Shown here: positions 54,374-63,272 of the stretch, in pieces
Layout: each line of letters begins with the position of its first letter
Position numbering within the stretch: position 1 is the stretch's first letter
Assembly: GCA_004357655.1 (NCBI GenBank)
Contig: SMVQ01000066.1
Span: 1-64,000 of the forward strand
DNA from: Planctomycetota bacterium
GTDB lineage: Bacteria; Planctomycetota; UBA1135; GCA-002686595
DNA: 64,000 nt
Direction of reading: 5' to 3'
Translations under genes and position numbers: made by a program
The notes under the pieces: generated by a model
Seen by the model: only the letters and a program-made list of their open reading frames with translations
The model's database searches: none
Told to the model about the DNA's origin: nothing

Positions 54374-55528
54374 ATGGCAGCGGACCAGTCGCAGGACGAG
54401 CGCTTCCACTTCGCGCTCGAGCACCGCTCCAGCGCGACCCACGCGCGCGCCGGTCGGTTCACGACGCCGCACGGCGTGGTTCCGACGCCGGCCTTCATGC
54501 CCGTCGGTACGCGCGGCACGGTCAAGGGCGCCCTGCCCCGCGATCTCTCCGAGGCCGGCGCCACGATGATCCTCGCGAACACCTACCACCTCCACCTGCG
54601 GCCGGGCGAAGACGTCATCGAGACGCTCGGGGGGCTGCACCGCTTCATGGGCTGGGACGGCCCGATCCTCACCGACTCCGGCGGCTATCAGGTCTTCAGC
54701 CTGGGCGCGACGTGCCGGGTCGACGACGAGGGCGTGTCCTTCCGCTCGATCGTCGACGGCGCCGAGGTGCGCTTCACGCCCGAGCGTGTCATCGACATTC
54801 AGGCCAAGCTCGGCGCCGACGTGATCATGGCCTTCGACCACGTCCCGCCCGATCCGACCCACCGGCGCGACGTGATCGCCGCCACGGACCGGACTCACCG
54901 CTGGCTCGAGCGTTGCGCGACGCGCTGGCGCGAACGCGGCGGGCTCGATTCCGGCCAGGCGCTGTTCGGAATCGTGCAGGGTGGCGCGTTCGAGGACCTC
55001 CGGCGCGCGTCGGTCGACGCGGTCTGCGCGCACGATTTCGCCGGCTATGCGGTCGGCGGCGTGAGCGTCGGCGAGGACCGCGAGGCGATGCTCCTCGCCG
55101 TCGGGGCGAGCGCCCCCCTCCTGCCGGAGGACAAGCCGCGCTACCTGATGGGTATCGGCACGCCGATCGACTTCTTCGACGCCGTCGAGCGCGGCATCGA
55201 CCTCTTCGACTGCGTGACGCCGACGCGCCACGCGCGCACGGCCCAGGCCTACACCAGCCAGGGTCGCATGAACCTCAGGAACCAGGTCTGGCGCGCGGAC
55301 CCGCGCCCGCTGGACCCCGATTGCGACTGCCCGGCCTGCTCCCGTTTCAGCCGCGGATTCCTGCGCCACCTGTGCGTGACGGGCGAGATGCTCGGCCCGA
55401 TCCTGCTCACGCTCCACAACCTGCGCGCGTTCCACCGGCTGATGGCAAAGATGCGAACGGCGATCGCGGAAGATCGCCTGAGCGCGCTACGCGCAGAGGT
55501 CATCGAGCCGATGATGCGGCGCTTGTGA
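54374..55528 (+). CDS. tgt: Queuine tRNA-ribosyltransferase
   Basis: A 384-residue TGT. Conserved blocks are MILANTYHLHLRPGEDVI, LTDSGGYQVFSL with the catalytic Asp, GIVQGGAFEDLR, GYAVGGVSVGE, DCVTPTRHART and the zinc site CDCPAC. It exchanges G34 for preQ1 in GUN-decoding tRNAs. The TRNAR-type loop reads TRHAR here, a small departure from most bacterial enzymes. It follows spoIID by 6 bp. queA is not in the window. Confidence 0.94.
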   Translation: MAADQSQDERFHFALEHRSSATHARAGRFTTPHGVVPTPAFMPVGTRGTVKGALPRDLSEAGATMILANTYHLHLRPGEDVIETLGGLHRFMGWDGPILTDSGGYQVFSLGATCRVDDEGVSFRSIVDGAEVRFTPERVIDIQAKLGADVIMAFDHVPPDPTHRRDVIAATDRTHRWLERCATRWRERGGLDSGQALFGIVQGGAFEDLRRASVDAVCAHDFAGYAVGGVSVGEDREAMLLAVGASAPLLPEDKPRYLMGIGTPIDFFDAVERGIDLFDCVTPTRHARTAQAYTSQGRMNLRNQVWRADPRPLDPDCDCPACSRFSRGFLRHLCVTGEMLGPILLTLHNLRAFHRLMAKMRTAIAEDRLSALRAEVIEPMMRRL

Positions 55529-55545
55529 CCCGAGTACGGAGCGGA

Positions 55546-55716
55546 TCAGCGCCGCTTGTAGTCCGGGCAGGTCTTCGCGTTCGGGCGCTCCGGGCGGTTG
55601 CAAGCGTCCCCGTAGTCCCACTTGCAGGTGTCACAGAGGTAGCCCGACCGGCCGAGCGCGAACATCTTGCGCAGCCCCAGGTACATCCGCTGCACGAGGC
55701 CGCGCAGGAAGCCCAT
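55546..55716 (-). CDS. Small Cys-rich protein (56 residues)
   Basis: A 56-codon gene from ATG 55716 to TGA 55546-55548. It encodes an amphipathic N-terminal helix (MGFLRGLVQRMYLGLRKMF) and then Cys 28, 31, 39 and 50 in the context CDTCKWDYGDACNRPERP and TCPDYKRR. The four Cys are placed like a small zinc or Fe-S binding module. Third-position GC is high, as in real genes here. It sits 13 bp beyond the SH3 protein gene on the same strand and is likely its operon partner. I recognise no family. Confidence 0.65.
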   Translation of the reverse strand: MGFLRGLVQRMYLGLRKMFALGRSGYLCDTCKWDYGDACNRPERPNAKTCPDYKRR

Positions 55717-55729
55717 GGCGCGCGGCCCG

Positions 55730-56965
55730 CTAGCGCGGCTTCGCGCCGGTGCCCGAGATGACCTCGATGCGATAGAGGTCGAGGAGCATCGGGAGCGCCG
55801 GGCGGCCGACGCTCGTCCCCGTCGCCGAACGCGCCGTCGCGCCGTTCACGCCGATCTCGAAGCCCTGGAACGAGGCCAGATCGTAGCGGCCGCTCGAGCA
55901 GGTGATCTCGGCGGTGCGGTCCCCCCCCCAACGCAGGTAGAAATGATCCTCGTTGCCGACGACCTCGGTCTCCAGCCAGCCCCGGCCGTTGAACCTGCCC
56001 CAGAGCGGCATCCGGGCGAGATCGTTGGCCTCGTCCTGCGCGCGGATCGCCTCGATCTTGTTCAATCGCTCGACCTCCGCCTGCGCGATGTCGGCCTGGA
56101 TCCCGGCCATCTCGGCGCGCACCATGGCCTCGGATACGCCGCGACGCGCGAAGTCGGCGACCGCGCTATCCTCCGGCGCGAGCTCGATGACCGCCTGGTA
56201 CGCCGCGATCACGGCCACGTGGTCCGCGGCAGAGGGGTTCGCCTTCGCCTTCGCGCTGAGCTCGTCCGCGGCGCGCAGGGCGGCCTGCGCACGGCTGGGA
56301 GCCTTCTTCGCGACGGCCGGTCCCTTGGCCCCCGTGGGTGCACTCGCGTCCACGGACTTGACCGGGAGCGGAACGGATGGACGCACGACCGCGGTCGTCT
56401 TCCACGCCGTGCCCGCTTCGCTCTGGTTCGCGGCGCGGACGACCTCGCTCGCGAGGACCCAGCCCCGCGCCGTCTGCGGCGACCACACGTGGACCCAGTC
56501 CTCCTTCATCGGCTTCGAAGTGTCCGAGCGCGCGATCAGGCGCACGCGATCCCCGCGCTGGAGCTTGGTCGTGAGCGGCATACTGCCGCTGCCCGACGAG
56601 GCCTTGGGCCGCATGAGGACGCCCTTCGCCGTGACCGAGTACACACCCTGCTCCGTGGTCGGCTTGAGGTACTGCCCGTAGACCCAGACCTCGAGCCCGC
56701 CCGCGGCCTCGACCTGGAGGAAGCCGACGCCAGCCCCGGTGCCGTGCACGCGCAGGAGCTCGTCGCCCTTCATCGTCCGCATCCCATCCGCCTGGCGGTC
56801 CTGGAAGTTGCGGATGACGGCGCCGGCCTTGGCGCGCGCGAAATAGGGCGTGCCCTGCGGCGCGGTCAGCGCAGGCGCCGTTGCGCCGGTCACCGAGCCG
56901 AGCGTCGCGCCCAGCGCGAGCAAGCCTCCGAACACGCGAAACACGATCGAAGTGCGTCCGTCCAT
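55730..56965 (-). CDS. Secreted SH3-like domain protein
   Basis: From ATG 56965 the protein has 411 residues. It has a signal peptide (VFGGLLALGATLGSVTGATA). Two small beta-barrel stretches follow around residues 40-175 (YFARAKAGAVIRN, LRVHGTGAGVGFLQVEAAGGLEVWVYGQYLK-type sequence, RGDRVRLIARSD, DWVHVWSPQTARGWVLASEVV) and resemble bacterial SH3 domains. The middle is a helical coiled region (about 225-310). The end is beta-rich (FYLRWGGDRTAEITCSSGRYDLASFQG). SH3 domains in exported proteins usually bind cell wall. The exact role is unknown. Confidence 0.7.
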   Translation of the reverse strand: MDGRTSIVFRVFGGLLALGATLGSVTGATAPALTAPQGTPYFARAKAGAVIRNFQDRQADGMRTMKGDELLRVHGTGAGVGFLQVEAAGGLEVWVYGQYLKPTTEQGVYSVTAKGVLMRPKASSGSGSMPLTTKLQRGDRVRLIARSDTSKPMKEDWVHVWSPQTARGWVLASEVVRAANQSEAGTAWKTTAVVRPSVPLPVKSVDASAPTGAKGPAVAKKAPSRAQAALRAADELSAKAKANPSAADHVAVIAAYQAVIELAPEDSAVADFARRGVSEAMVRAEMAGIQADIAQAEVERLNKIEAIRAQDEANDLARMPLWGRFNGRGWLETEVVGNEDHFYLRWGGDRTAEITCSSGRYDLASFQGFEIGVNGATARSATGTSVGRPALPMLLDLYRIEVISGTGAKPR

Positions 56966-57166
56966 GGCGCTTTCGTTCCCCTCTGAGAGCTCTGGTTGGG
57001 TCCTGTATCGTCGGGCGGTGTCGAGCCGATGTCCGTGGCGGCTCGCGACCCGCGCGCTCATCCTATCCCCCGCGATCGGCGTGTTCCACGGCGGCCCCCC
57101 GGTTCCGCGGCTCGCGATCCGCGGCGCGGACGCTACGCTGCTCGCGGCGGATTCCGCTCTTCCCCG

Positions 57167-58291
57167 ATGTCCGATCACGACGGCCTGAGGCTCCCCTACC
57201 TCGCCTGGACGCACGATCCTCCGGGTGGAGCAGCACCCTATTGCCTCGCCCAGTCGGCGATGCCGGCGCCCGCGGCCGAGGTCCTCGGCGGGCTCGAGGC
57301 CGCGGACCTCGTCGCGCCCCCCGGCGCCGACGCGCTGCCAAGGCTCGAGGCGCGCCTCGCCGAGCTCCTCGGCCTCGCGCGGGAGCGCGTGATCGTCACC
57401 GTGGGCGCCTCCGCGGCCATGCACATCGCCGCCCTGCGGCTCTTCCGGCCGGGCACCCGGGTGGTCGTGGAGACCCCCGCCTGCGAGCCCCTCCACGCCC
57501 TGGCGAGCCACTTCGGGGCCGACCTCCGCCCCGTGGCCCGGCGCCTGGCCCAGGGCTGGACCATCGATCCGGACGAGGTCCGGGCCGCGCTCGCGAGTGC
57601 CTCGGGCCCGGCCCACGTGTTCCTCTCGAACCCCCACGACCCGAGCGGCACCGTGCTGGACGCCGAGCGCGTGGGAGCGATCGCGCGCGAGGCCGGGCGC
57701 GCGGGCGGTGTGCTCCTCTGCAACGAGGCGGCGATGGAGTGCGCGCCGACGGTCCAGCAGCGCGTCCACGCCTGCCGCCTCGCGCCGAACGCGATCTCGA
57801 TCGGCAGCCTCTCGCAGGCCTACGGCCTCGGCGCCCTGCGGATCGGCTGGCTGGCCCTCGGCGCGGGCCTCGAGCGCGAGCGCGACCATTTCGTCGACAT
57901 GGGGCGCCTCGCCTACCGCGAGCCGGCCACCCCCGCGCTCGTCGCCGGGCGCCGCGCCCTCGAGCGCCTGCCCGCCCTGCTCGCACCCCTGAGGCGCATC
58001 GAGGCCCTGTCGCGCCCGCACCTCGTGCGCTGGCTGTCGGAGACGGCCGGCGTGGAAGCGACGGTCCCGCCGTTCGGGCTCGTCGCCTTCCCGCGGATCA
58101 CCGGGGTCCGTGACACCCGCGCGCTCGCCCGGCACCTCGCGGCCGAGTTCGCGGTCGGCGTCGTGCCCGGCGAGCTCTTCGACGGGCCCGGGCACCTGCG
58201 CGTGGGCTGCGGTGTGCCGGAGGCGACGCTCGTCGAGGGGCTGGTGCGACTCGGCGACGGGATCCGCGCCTTCATGGAGCGCGGCGGTTAG
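57167..58291 (+). CDS. Aminotransferase-fold protein lacking the PLP lysine
   Basis: From ATG 57167 the protein has 374 residues with the fold-type I aminotransferase layout: VTVGASAAMHIAAL, the SNPHDPSGTVL block with Asn 155, LLCNEAAME, ISIGSLSQAYGLGALRIGW and the substrate Arg in LRVGCGVP. In normal enzymes the Lys of S-x-S-K binds PLP. Here codon 217 is CAG, giving Gln. The pyridine-binding Asp of DEAY is Asn 186, and Tyr is missing. A transaminase is therefore not expected. It may be a pseudoenzyme, or have another use for the pocket. It is divergent from the SH3 protein gene. Confidence 0.78.
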   Translation: MSDHDGLRLPYLAWTHDPPGGAAPYCLAQSAMPAPAAEVLGGLEAADLVAPPGADALPRLEARLAELLGLARERVIVTVGASAAMHIAALRLFRPGTRVVVETPACEPLHALASHFGADLRPVARRLAQGWTIDPDEVRAALASASGPAHVFLSNPHDPSGTVLDAERVGAIAREAGRAGGVLLCNEAAMECAPTVQQRVHACRLAPNAISIGSLSQAYGLGALRIGWLALGAGLERERDHFVDMGRLAYREPATPALVAGRRALERLPALLAPLRRIEALSRPHLVRWLSETAGVEATVPPFGLVAFPRITGVRDTRALARHLAAEFAVGVVPGELFDGPGHLRVGCGVPEATLVEGLVRLGDGIRAFMERGG

Positions 58292-58405
58292 GGCCCGTCC
58301 GGGAATAAAGGTCACATTTGGGCGAGGCATCGGCGTTCGTGGCAAGGCGCGCCGACGCAGGCAACCTAGCTGATTTCCGAGGAGGCGCAACGCAGCCACG
58401 GGCGG
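58291..58405. repeat. Dispersed intergenic repeat, copy B
   Basis: The element begins at the aminotransferase stop codon with GGGCCCGTCCG (58291-58301) and includes a block CGCAACGCAGCCACGGGCGG at 58386-58405. Both blocks recur in the 43.8-kb gap. Inside lie inverted copies of a GTGGC-type arm, as in short palindromic interspersed repeats. The gap 58292-58468 holds nothing else. Confidence 0.45.
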
Positions 58406-58468
58406 TCAGGCGGCTCGACAAGTGCACTGAACACTCGACTCACACCACCAGGCCGCGCCGGCGGAGGA

Positions 58469-59689
58469 TCAGGGGCGGGCCGCGAGCGCGGCGAGCGCCG
58501 CCCGCACGGCCTGCCGGCGCGCCTCGCGCAGCGTGAGCCCGGCCGCCTCCGCGGCGCGCGCGACGTCATCGTGCTCCGGGGCGAGGTCGCGCTCGCCGAA
58601 CGGGCTGCGGCCCGCATACTCGGGCCGCGTGCGCACCTTGACCCGCACGGCGACGTCTCCGACCTCCACGCTCATGGACTCGCGCTCGCACTCCGTCCGC
58701 TCGACCTCGCGCCAGCGCACGCCCAGCGTCGTCGTCAGCTCGAACACGGTCGCCTCGAGCGCCTCCCGTTCGCTCGCGCGCGCGAGCGCGGAAATGACGG
58801 TGCCCGGGCGGTCCTTCTTCATGGCGACCGGACTCGTCCACACCTCGAGCGCGCCGGACTCGCGCAGCGCGCGCACGGTGTGCCCGAGCTCCTCGCCGGT
58901 CATGTCGTCGAGGTTCACCTCGAGCAGCCAGGCCGTGCGGCGGGCGGCCCTGGCGCCGGACTCGCCGAGCTGGACGCGCACGAGGTTGGGCGGACCCTCG
59001 TCCGGATCGCGGAGCCCCGCGCCGTAGCCCACGCGCGAGGCGGTGAACGCGCCCGGCGGAGCGAAGTCCGCGACCCACTCGCAGAGGATCGCGGCGCCGG
59101 TCGGAGTCAGGCGCTCGCCGCCCCCGCCGCCGAGCACCATCGGCCTCTCGCGCATCAGCTCCACGACCGCCGGTGCCGGGACGGGCAGCTCGCCGTGGGC
59201 GCAATGCACGGTGCCGGAGCCGGCGATCGGCGGGGTGGCGACGACGCGCTCCACCCCGAGCCGCTCCAGCGCGAACGCCGCGCCGCACACGTCGATGAGC
59301 GTGTCGACGGCGCCCACCTCGTGGAAGTGAATCTCCTCGGGCGTCGTGTCGTGTACGCGCGCCTCGGCCTCCGCGATCCGGCGCAGCACCGCGAGCGCGC
59401 GGTCCTGGCAGCCCTCCGGCAGGGGCGCGCCGCGCACGAGCTGCGCGAGGTCGGCGTAGCGCCGGTGCGGCGCGCTCCCCGACTCGGGCGTCGCGACCGT
59501 GAGCAGCGTGCCGCTGAGCGAGCCGCGCCAGACGCGCTCGGAGTCGATGCGGCTCTCGCCCGGCACGAGCGCCTCCGCCACCTCGCGCAGATCGTCGAGC
59601 CCGAACCGCGGGTCACCGAGGTCGAGCAGCGCGGCGAGGAACATGTCGCCGGCCATCCCGCCAAAGGGTTCGACGAAGAGCGTATGCAT
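58469..59689 (-). CDS. larC: Nickel insertion protein LarC
   Basis: A 406-residue LarC. It begins LFVEPFGGMAGDMFLAALLDLG and has HFHEVGAVDTLIDVCGAAFALE, the GSGTVHCAHGELPVPAPA stretch, TPTGAAIL and LEVNLDDMTGEELGHTVRAL. LarC inserts nickel into the pincer cofactor of lactate racemase-type enzymes. The full reading frame is uninterrupted, so no programmed frameshift is needed here. larB, larE and larA are missing near it, so it may serve another nickel enzyme or a distant larBE. Confidence 0.93.
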   Translation of the reverse strand: MHTLFVEPFGGMAGDMFLAALLDLGDPRFGLDDLREVAEALVPGESRIDSERVWRGSLSGTLLTVATPESGSAPHRRYADLAQLVRGAPLPEGCQDRALAVLRRIAEAEARVHDTTPEEIHFHEVGAVDTLIDVCGAAFALERLGVERVVATPPIAGSGTVHCAHGELPVPAPAVVELMRERPMVLGGGGGERLTPTGAAILCEWVADFAPPGAFTASRVGYGAGLRDPDEGPPNLVRVQLGESGARAARRTAWLLEVNLDDMTGEELGHTVRALRESGALEVWTSPVAMKKDRPGTVISALARASEREALEATVFELTTTLGVRWREVERTECERESMSVEVGDVAVRVKVRTRPEYAGRSPFGERDLAPEHDDVARAAEAAGLTLREARRQAVRAALAALAARP

Positions 59690-59725
59690 CGGCGCAGTGT
59701 CGACTTTAGGGCACGGTGCGGCAAG

Positions 59726-60457
59726 TCAGCCGGCGCGCGCCAGTGCGAGGACGTCGACCCGCCGCGCCCCGGCCCGCCGGAGCACGCGCGCGCACTCGTT
59801 CGCCGTCGCCCCCGACGTGACGACGTCGTCGACCAGCCACACCGCGCGGCCCGCGACGGACGGCTCGGCCGAGTTGTCCAGCCTGAACGCCCCTCGCACG
59901 TTCGCCGTCCGCGACGGCGAGCCGGGTGCGCCCTGGACGCGGGTCGAGCGCCGCCGGACGAGCGCGCGCGCGACGTCGAGGTCGACCGCCCGGCCGACCG
60001 CGCGCGCGAGCAGCAGGGCCTGGTCGTAGCCGCGCTCGAGGCGGCGCAGGGGGTGGAGCGGAACGGGGACGAGCAGCGCGTCCTCGGCGCGCGCCGCGAC
60101 CGCGAGCAGCCGCCGCCCGAGCACCGCGCCCAGCGGGGCCGCGAGGTCGCGGCGCCCCCCGTGCTTGAGGGCCAGGATCCACGCGCGCCCCGCCTCCGAC
60201 GCGCGGTAGTCCAAGGCGACGACCGCGCGTCCGAAGCGCGGCGGCGCCCCCCGGCACTCCGCGCACGGGTACCCATCCGGCAAGCCCCGGGGCAGGCGCC
60301 CGGCGCACCGACCGCAGCGCTCCCCCGGCGGACCCTCGGGCAGGCGGTGCTCCGCGCAGCTCCAACCGTCGTCGGCCGCCGCCCCGCACAACCGGCACGC
60401 GGGCGGGTACACGGCATCGAGCAACGCGTCGACATGCGGCCCGAGGCACCTCGCCAT
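59726..60457 (-). CDS. comF: ComF family phosphoribosyltransferase-like protein
   Basis: A 243-residue ComF protein. The N-terminal zinc finger has Cys pairs (ACRLCG, SCAEH, RCGRC, PCAEC). The PRTase domain contains LVPVPLHPLRRLERGYDQALLLA and the PRPP loop VWLVDDVVTSGATANEC. In competent bacteria ComF helps natural transformation. No other com genes are nearby. ATG 60457 follows a leader with a 14-bp tandem repeat. Confidence 0.9.
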   Translation of the reverse strand: MARCLGPHVDALLDAVYPPACRLCGAAADDGWSCAEHRLPEGPPGERCGRCAGRLPRGLPDGYPCAECRGAPPRFGRAVVALDYRASEAGRAWILALKHGGRRDLAAPLGAVLGRRLLAVAARAEDALLVPVPLHPLRRLERGYDQALLLARAVGRAVDLDVARALVRRRSTRVQGAPGSPSRTANVRGAFRLDNSAEPSVAGRAVWLVDDVVTSGATANECARVLRRAGARRVDVLALARAG

Positions 60458-60514
60458 CCGGCGAGCGAGTGCGGCTATCCGTTCCACCCCCGGAGGACCG
60501 GTCCGAGGTGGGCA

Positions 60515-60607
60515 CGGTTGCGCGATATCGGTTGCGCGATATTCGGTTGCGCGAGATCGGTTGCGCGAGATCGGTTGCCCGAGATCGGGCGCCGCGAGAT
60601 CGGGCGC
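60515..60607. repeat. Tandem 14-bp repeat in the comF leader
   Basis: Six copies of a 14-15-bp unit close to cggttgcgcgagat run head to tail (copies start at 60515, 60529, 60544, 60558, 60572, 60586), with a partial seventh. The first two carry GATAT in place of GAGAT. The array lies 58-150 nt upstream of the comF ATG. It does not code for a conserved protein. Confidence 0.85.
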
Positions 60608-60650
60608 ACTTGGAGAGATGGCCGCCGGACCCACGTGAACGGCGTCGCGA

Positions 60651-61277
60651 CTACGCGGGCTCCTCCAGCTCGACCTCGCCGACGGCGATGTCGATCGATT
60701 CCTGCGGCTGCGCGCGGAGCTCGCGCGGGTCCCCCGGCAGGCCCGCTTTCGCGCGGAGCCGGGCGACGTAGGCCTCGACCGTGTCGTCGTCGAAGGACTC
60801 GACGCTGAAGAGCTCGCCCAGCTCGCGCATCGTCGCGGGATCGCCTTCGAGGTTCGGGGGGTGCTGGCGGAAGTACTGGCGGACGTAGCGCCGGAAGGCG
60901 AGCATCGACCACCACCAACCCGAGAAGAGCAGGCCGACGGCCAGGACCACGATCGCGCCGACCCACGCCATGGAGAAAGACGCCGCTCCCTGCTCGCCCA
61001 CTTCGCCGTAGCGCCCGAACAGTTGCAGGCCGAAGCCGCCGAGGAGGAACGTGAAGCCCAGGTTCGTCTGGACGCGGTTGTAGATGTACTCGCGGACCGA
61101 GCGCAGCCGGCCCGAGCTGTTCCCGAAGTAGCGCTCGACGAGCCGCCGCGGGTGCTCGAAGAGGATCGCGTTGGCGATGAGGAAGCAGCCGACGATCGAA
61201 GCGACGAGGCCGAGGCTGGCCCAGTCGGGTGCGTCGAAGAATCCGGGTAGTGTCGGGTAGGACGTCGAGCCGAACAT
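60651..61277 (-). CDS. Hypothetical membrane protein
   Basis: A 208-residue protein from ATG 61277 with three predicted membrane segments: LGLVASIVGCFLIANAILF, FTFLLGGFGLQLFG and WVGAIVVLAVGLLFSGWWWS. A charged loop and C-terminal soluble region of about 80 residues follow, ending in the acidic VGEVELEEP. I recognise no family. It is divergent from gatC across about 215 bp and upstream of comF on the same strand. Confidence 0.68.
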   Translation of the reverse strand: MFGSTSYPTLPGFFDAPDWASLGLVASIVGCFLIANAILFEHPRRLVERYFGNSSGRLRSVREYIYNRVQTNLGFTFLLGGFGLQLFGRYGEVGEQGAASFSMAWVGAIVVLAVGLLFSGWWWSMLAFRRYVRQYFRQHPPNLEGDPATMRELGELFSVESFDDDTVEAYVARLRAKAGLPGDPRELRAQPQESIDIAVGEVELEEPA

Positions 61278-61491
61278 GCTCGAAACGGTAGGTGTTCGGC
61301 CGGACCCGCGCAAGGTACCCACGCGCGCGTGGCCCGGTGGCGCGGGAGTTCGTAGACTCCCCCACTCGCGGGGCCCGGAACCGGGCTCGACGGCCCTCCG
61401 GCGGGCAGGGACGCGGTCGGTGCCCCCACCCACGCCCCACTCCACGGCCCCGCGCGCGGCCTCGGGCCGCCCCAAGTCACCGAACCCAGGC

Positions 61492-61791
61492 ATGGACAGC
61501 CCCGAGCTCGAAATCGTCAAGCGGACCGCCGCGCTCGCGCGGCTCGAGATCACGGACGCGGAAGCGCGCACTCTCGCACCGCAGTTCGCGCGAATCCTGG
61601 CGCAGTTCCAGGTGCTCACCAGCGTCGACGTGGAGGGCGTCGAGCCGATGACCGGGGCGACGCGGCTCGCGGACGTGACGCGCGCCGACGAACCGCGCGC
61701 TTCACTCCCGCGCGCCGCGACGCTCGCGAACGCGCCCGACGAGCGGGACGGGTTCTACGGCGTGCCCAAGACGATCGGGGGCGGCTCGTGA
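61492..61791 (+). CDS. gatC: Asp-tRNA(Asn)/Glu-tRNA(Gln) amidotransferase subunit C
   Basis: A 99-residue GatC: LEIVKRTAALARLEITDAEA, FARILAQFQVLTSVDVEGVEPM and the short GFYGVPKTIGG end fit the family. It links GatA and GatB. ATG 61492 gives a normal length; the longer upstream frame lies over the divergent leader. It overlaps gatA by 4 nt (GTGA). Confidence 0.92.
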   Translation: MDSPELEIVKRTAALARLEITDAEARTLAPQFARILAQFQVLTSVDVEGVEPMTGATRLADVTRADEPRASLPRAATLANAPDERDGFYGVPKTIGGGS

Positions 61792-63272
61792 GCGCTTACG
61801 AGGAGCTGGACGCAACGGCGCTCGCCGAGTCGATCGTGCGCGGCGAGCGGACGGCGGAGGAGACGACCGCGGACGCGCTGCGCGTGATCGACGAGCGGAA
61901 CGACGAGCTCTTCGCGTTCGTGTCGGTCGATCGCGAGGGCGCGCTGGCGCGTGCGCGCGCACTCGACGAGCGGCGCGCGGCCGGCGAAGCGCCGGGTCCG
62001 CTGCACGGCGTCCCCGTCGCGCTCAAGGCGAACATGTGCCTCGCGGGCGCCGAGGTCTCGTGCGCATCCAAGATCCTGGCGGGGTACCGGCCGCCGTACA
62101 CCGCGACGTTCGTTCAGCGGCTCATCGACGCGGGTGCCGTGCCCGTCGGGATGACCAACATGGACGAGTTCGCGATGGGCTCGTCGTCCGAGAACTCGGC
62201 CTTCGGCGTGACGCGCAATCCCTGGGACGTCACCCGTACCCCGGGCGGCTCGTCCAGCGGGAGCGCCGTCGCCGTCGCGTCGGGCATGGTGCCCATCGCG
62301 CTCGGCTCCGACACGGGCGGCTCCGTGCGCCAGCCGGCGGCGATGTGCGGCATCGTCGGCTACAAGCCGACCTACGGGCGCGTGTCCCGCTACGGCCTCG
62401 TGGCGTTCGGCTCGTCCCTCGACCAGGTCAGCCCGTTCGCGCGCAGCACGCGCGACGCCTGCCGCGTCATGGAGGTCATCTCCGGCCCGGACGAGCTGGA
62501 CTCGACCTGCGTGGACGCGCCGCCGGTCGCGGCCGGGGCGGGCACGGGCGCTCTCGCCGGCCTGCGCGTCGGGGTCCCCCCGGAGTACTTCCCGGACGAT
62601 CTCGACGCGGACGTCCGGGCGTGCGTCGAGGCGGCGATCGAGGCCATGCGCGCGAAGGGCGCGGAGATCGTGCCCGTGTCCCTGCCGCACACGGACGTCG
62701 CCATCCCTACCTATTATGTGGTGGCGACGGCCGAGGCCTCGAGCAACCTCGCGCGTTACGACGGCGTGCGCTACGGCCCCCGTGCCGAAGGCGACGGGAC
62801 GCTCCAGGGCATGTTCGCCGCCACGCGCGACGCAGGGTTCGGCGACGAGGTGAAGCGCCGGATCCTGCTCGGCACCTACGTGCTCTCCTCCGGTTATCAC
62901 GAGGCCTGGTACGGGCGCGCGCTCCGCGTCCGGCGCCTGCTCGCGGACGAGTTCGACGTCGCGTTCCAGGAGGTCGACGTCGTCGCCTGTCCCACCGCCC
63001 CGACGGCGGCGTTCAGCCTCGGCGAGAAGAGCGCCGACCCCGTCGCCATGTACCTATCGGACACGATGACGGTGCCGGCGAGCCTGGCCGGCCTCCCCGC
63101 CTGCAGCGTGCCCTGCGGGTTCGTCGGAGCGCGTGACGCCCAGCTCCCCGTCGGGTTGCAGGTGATCGGGCGGCCGCTCGCCGACGAGCTCGTGCTCGCC
63201 GTCGCGCGCGCGTTCGAGGCGGCCACCGACCACCGGCGGCGCCCGCCGCGGAGCGCCGGAGGCGCGGCGTGA
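61788..63272 (+). CDS. gatA: Asp-tRNA(Asn)/Glu-tRNA(Gln) amidotransferase subunit A
   Basis: A 494-residue amidase-signature enzyme that hydrolyses glutamine. The Ser-cis-Ser-Lys triad is Lys 80 (VALKAN), Ser 155 (GGSSSGSA) and Ser 179 ([12 protein letters not shown]). The C-terminal [17 protein letters not shown] and [17 protein letters not shown] blocks are intact. Ammonia released is passed to GatB. It starts with GTG at 61788, overlapping gatC, and ends with a GTGA overlap with gatB. Order gatC-gatA-gatB is the common one. Confidence 0.96.
   Translation: MSAYEELDATALAESIVRGERTAEETTADALRVIDERNDELFAFVSVDREGALARARALDERRAAGEAPGPLHGVPVALKANMCLAGAEVSCASKILAGYRPPYTATFVQRLIDAGAVPVGMTNMDEFAMGSSSENSAFGVTRNPWDVTRTPGGSSSGSAVAVASGMVPIALGSDTGGSVRQPAAMCGIVGYKPTYGRVSRYGLVAFGSSLDQVSPFARSTRDACRVMEVISGPDELDSTCVDAPPVAAGAGTGALAGLRVGVPPEYFPDDLDADVRACVEAAIEAMRAKGAEIVPVSLPHTDVAIPTYYVVATAEASSNLARYDGVRYGPRAEGDGTLQGMFAATRDAGFGDEVKRRILLGTYVLSSGYHEAWYGRALRVRRLLADEFDVAFQEVDVVACPTAPTAAFSLGEKSADPVAMYLSDTMTVPASLAGLPACSVPCGFVGARDAQLPVGLQVIGRPLADELVLAVARAFEAATDHRRRPPRSAGGAA

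Noticed and set aside
53140-55761. 873-codon Arg/Pro-rich frame over spoIID and tgt
   Set aside because: It overlaps two well-recognised genes in another frame and has the Arg/Gly-rich composition of GC-rich shadows.
56966-58399. Extension of the SH3 protein frame by 478 residues upstream
   Set aside because: It runs antisense to the aminotransferase gene; a signal peptide follows ATG 56965 directly.
58469-59689. Programmed frameshift as in Lactobacillus larC
   Set aside because: A single uninterrupted frame covers all conserved LarC blocks.
60515-60607. CRISPR-like repeat
   Set aside because: Units are adjacent with no spacers, too short, and no cas genes are present.
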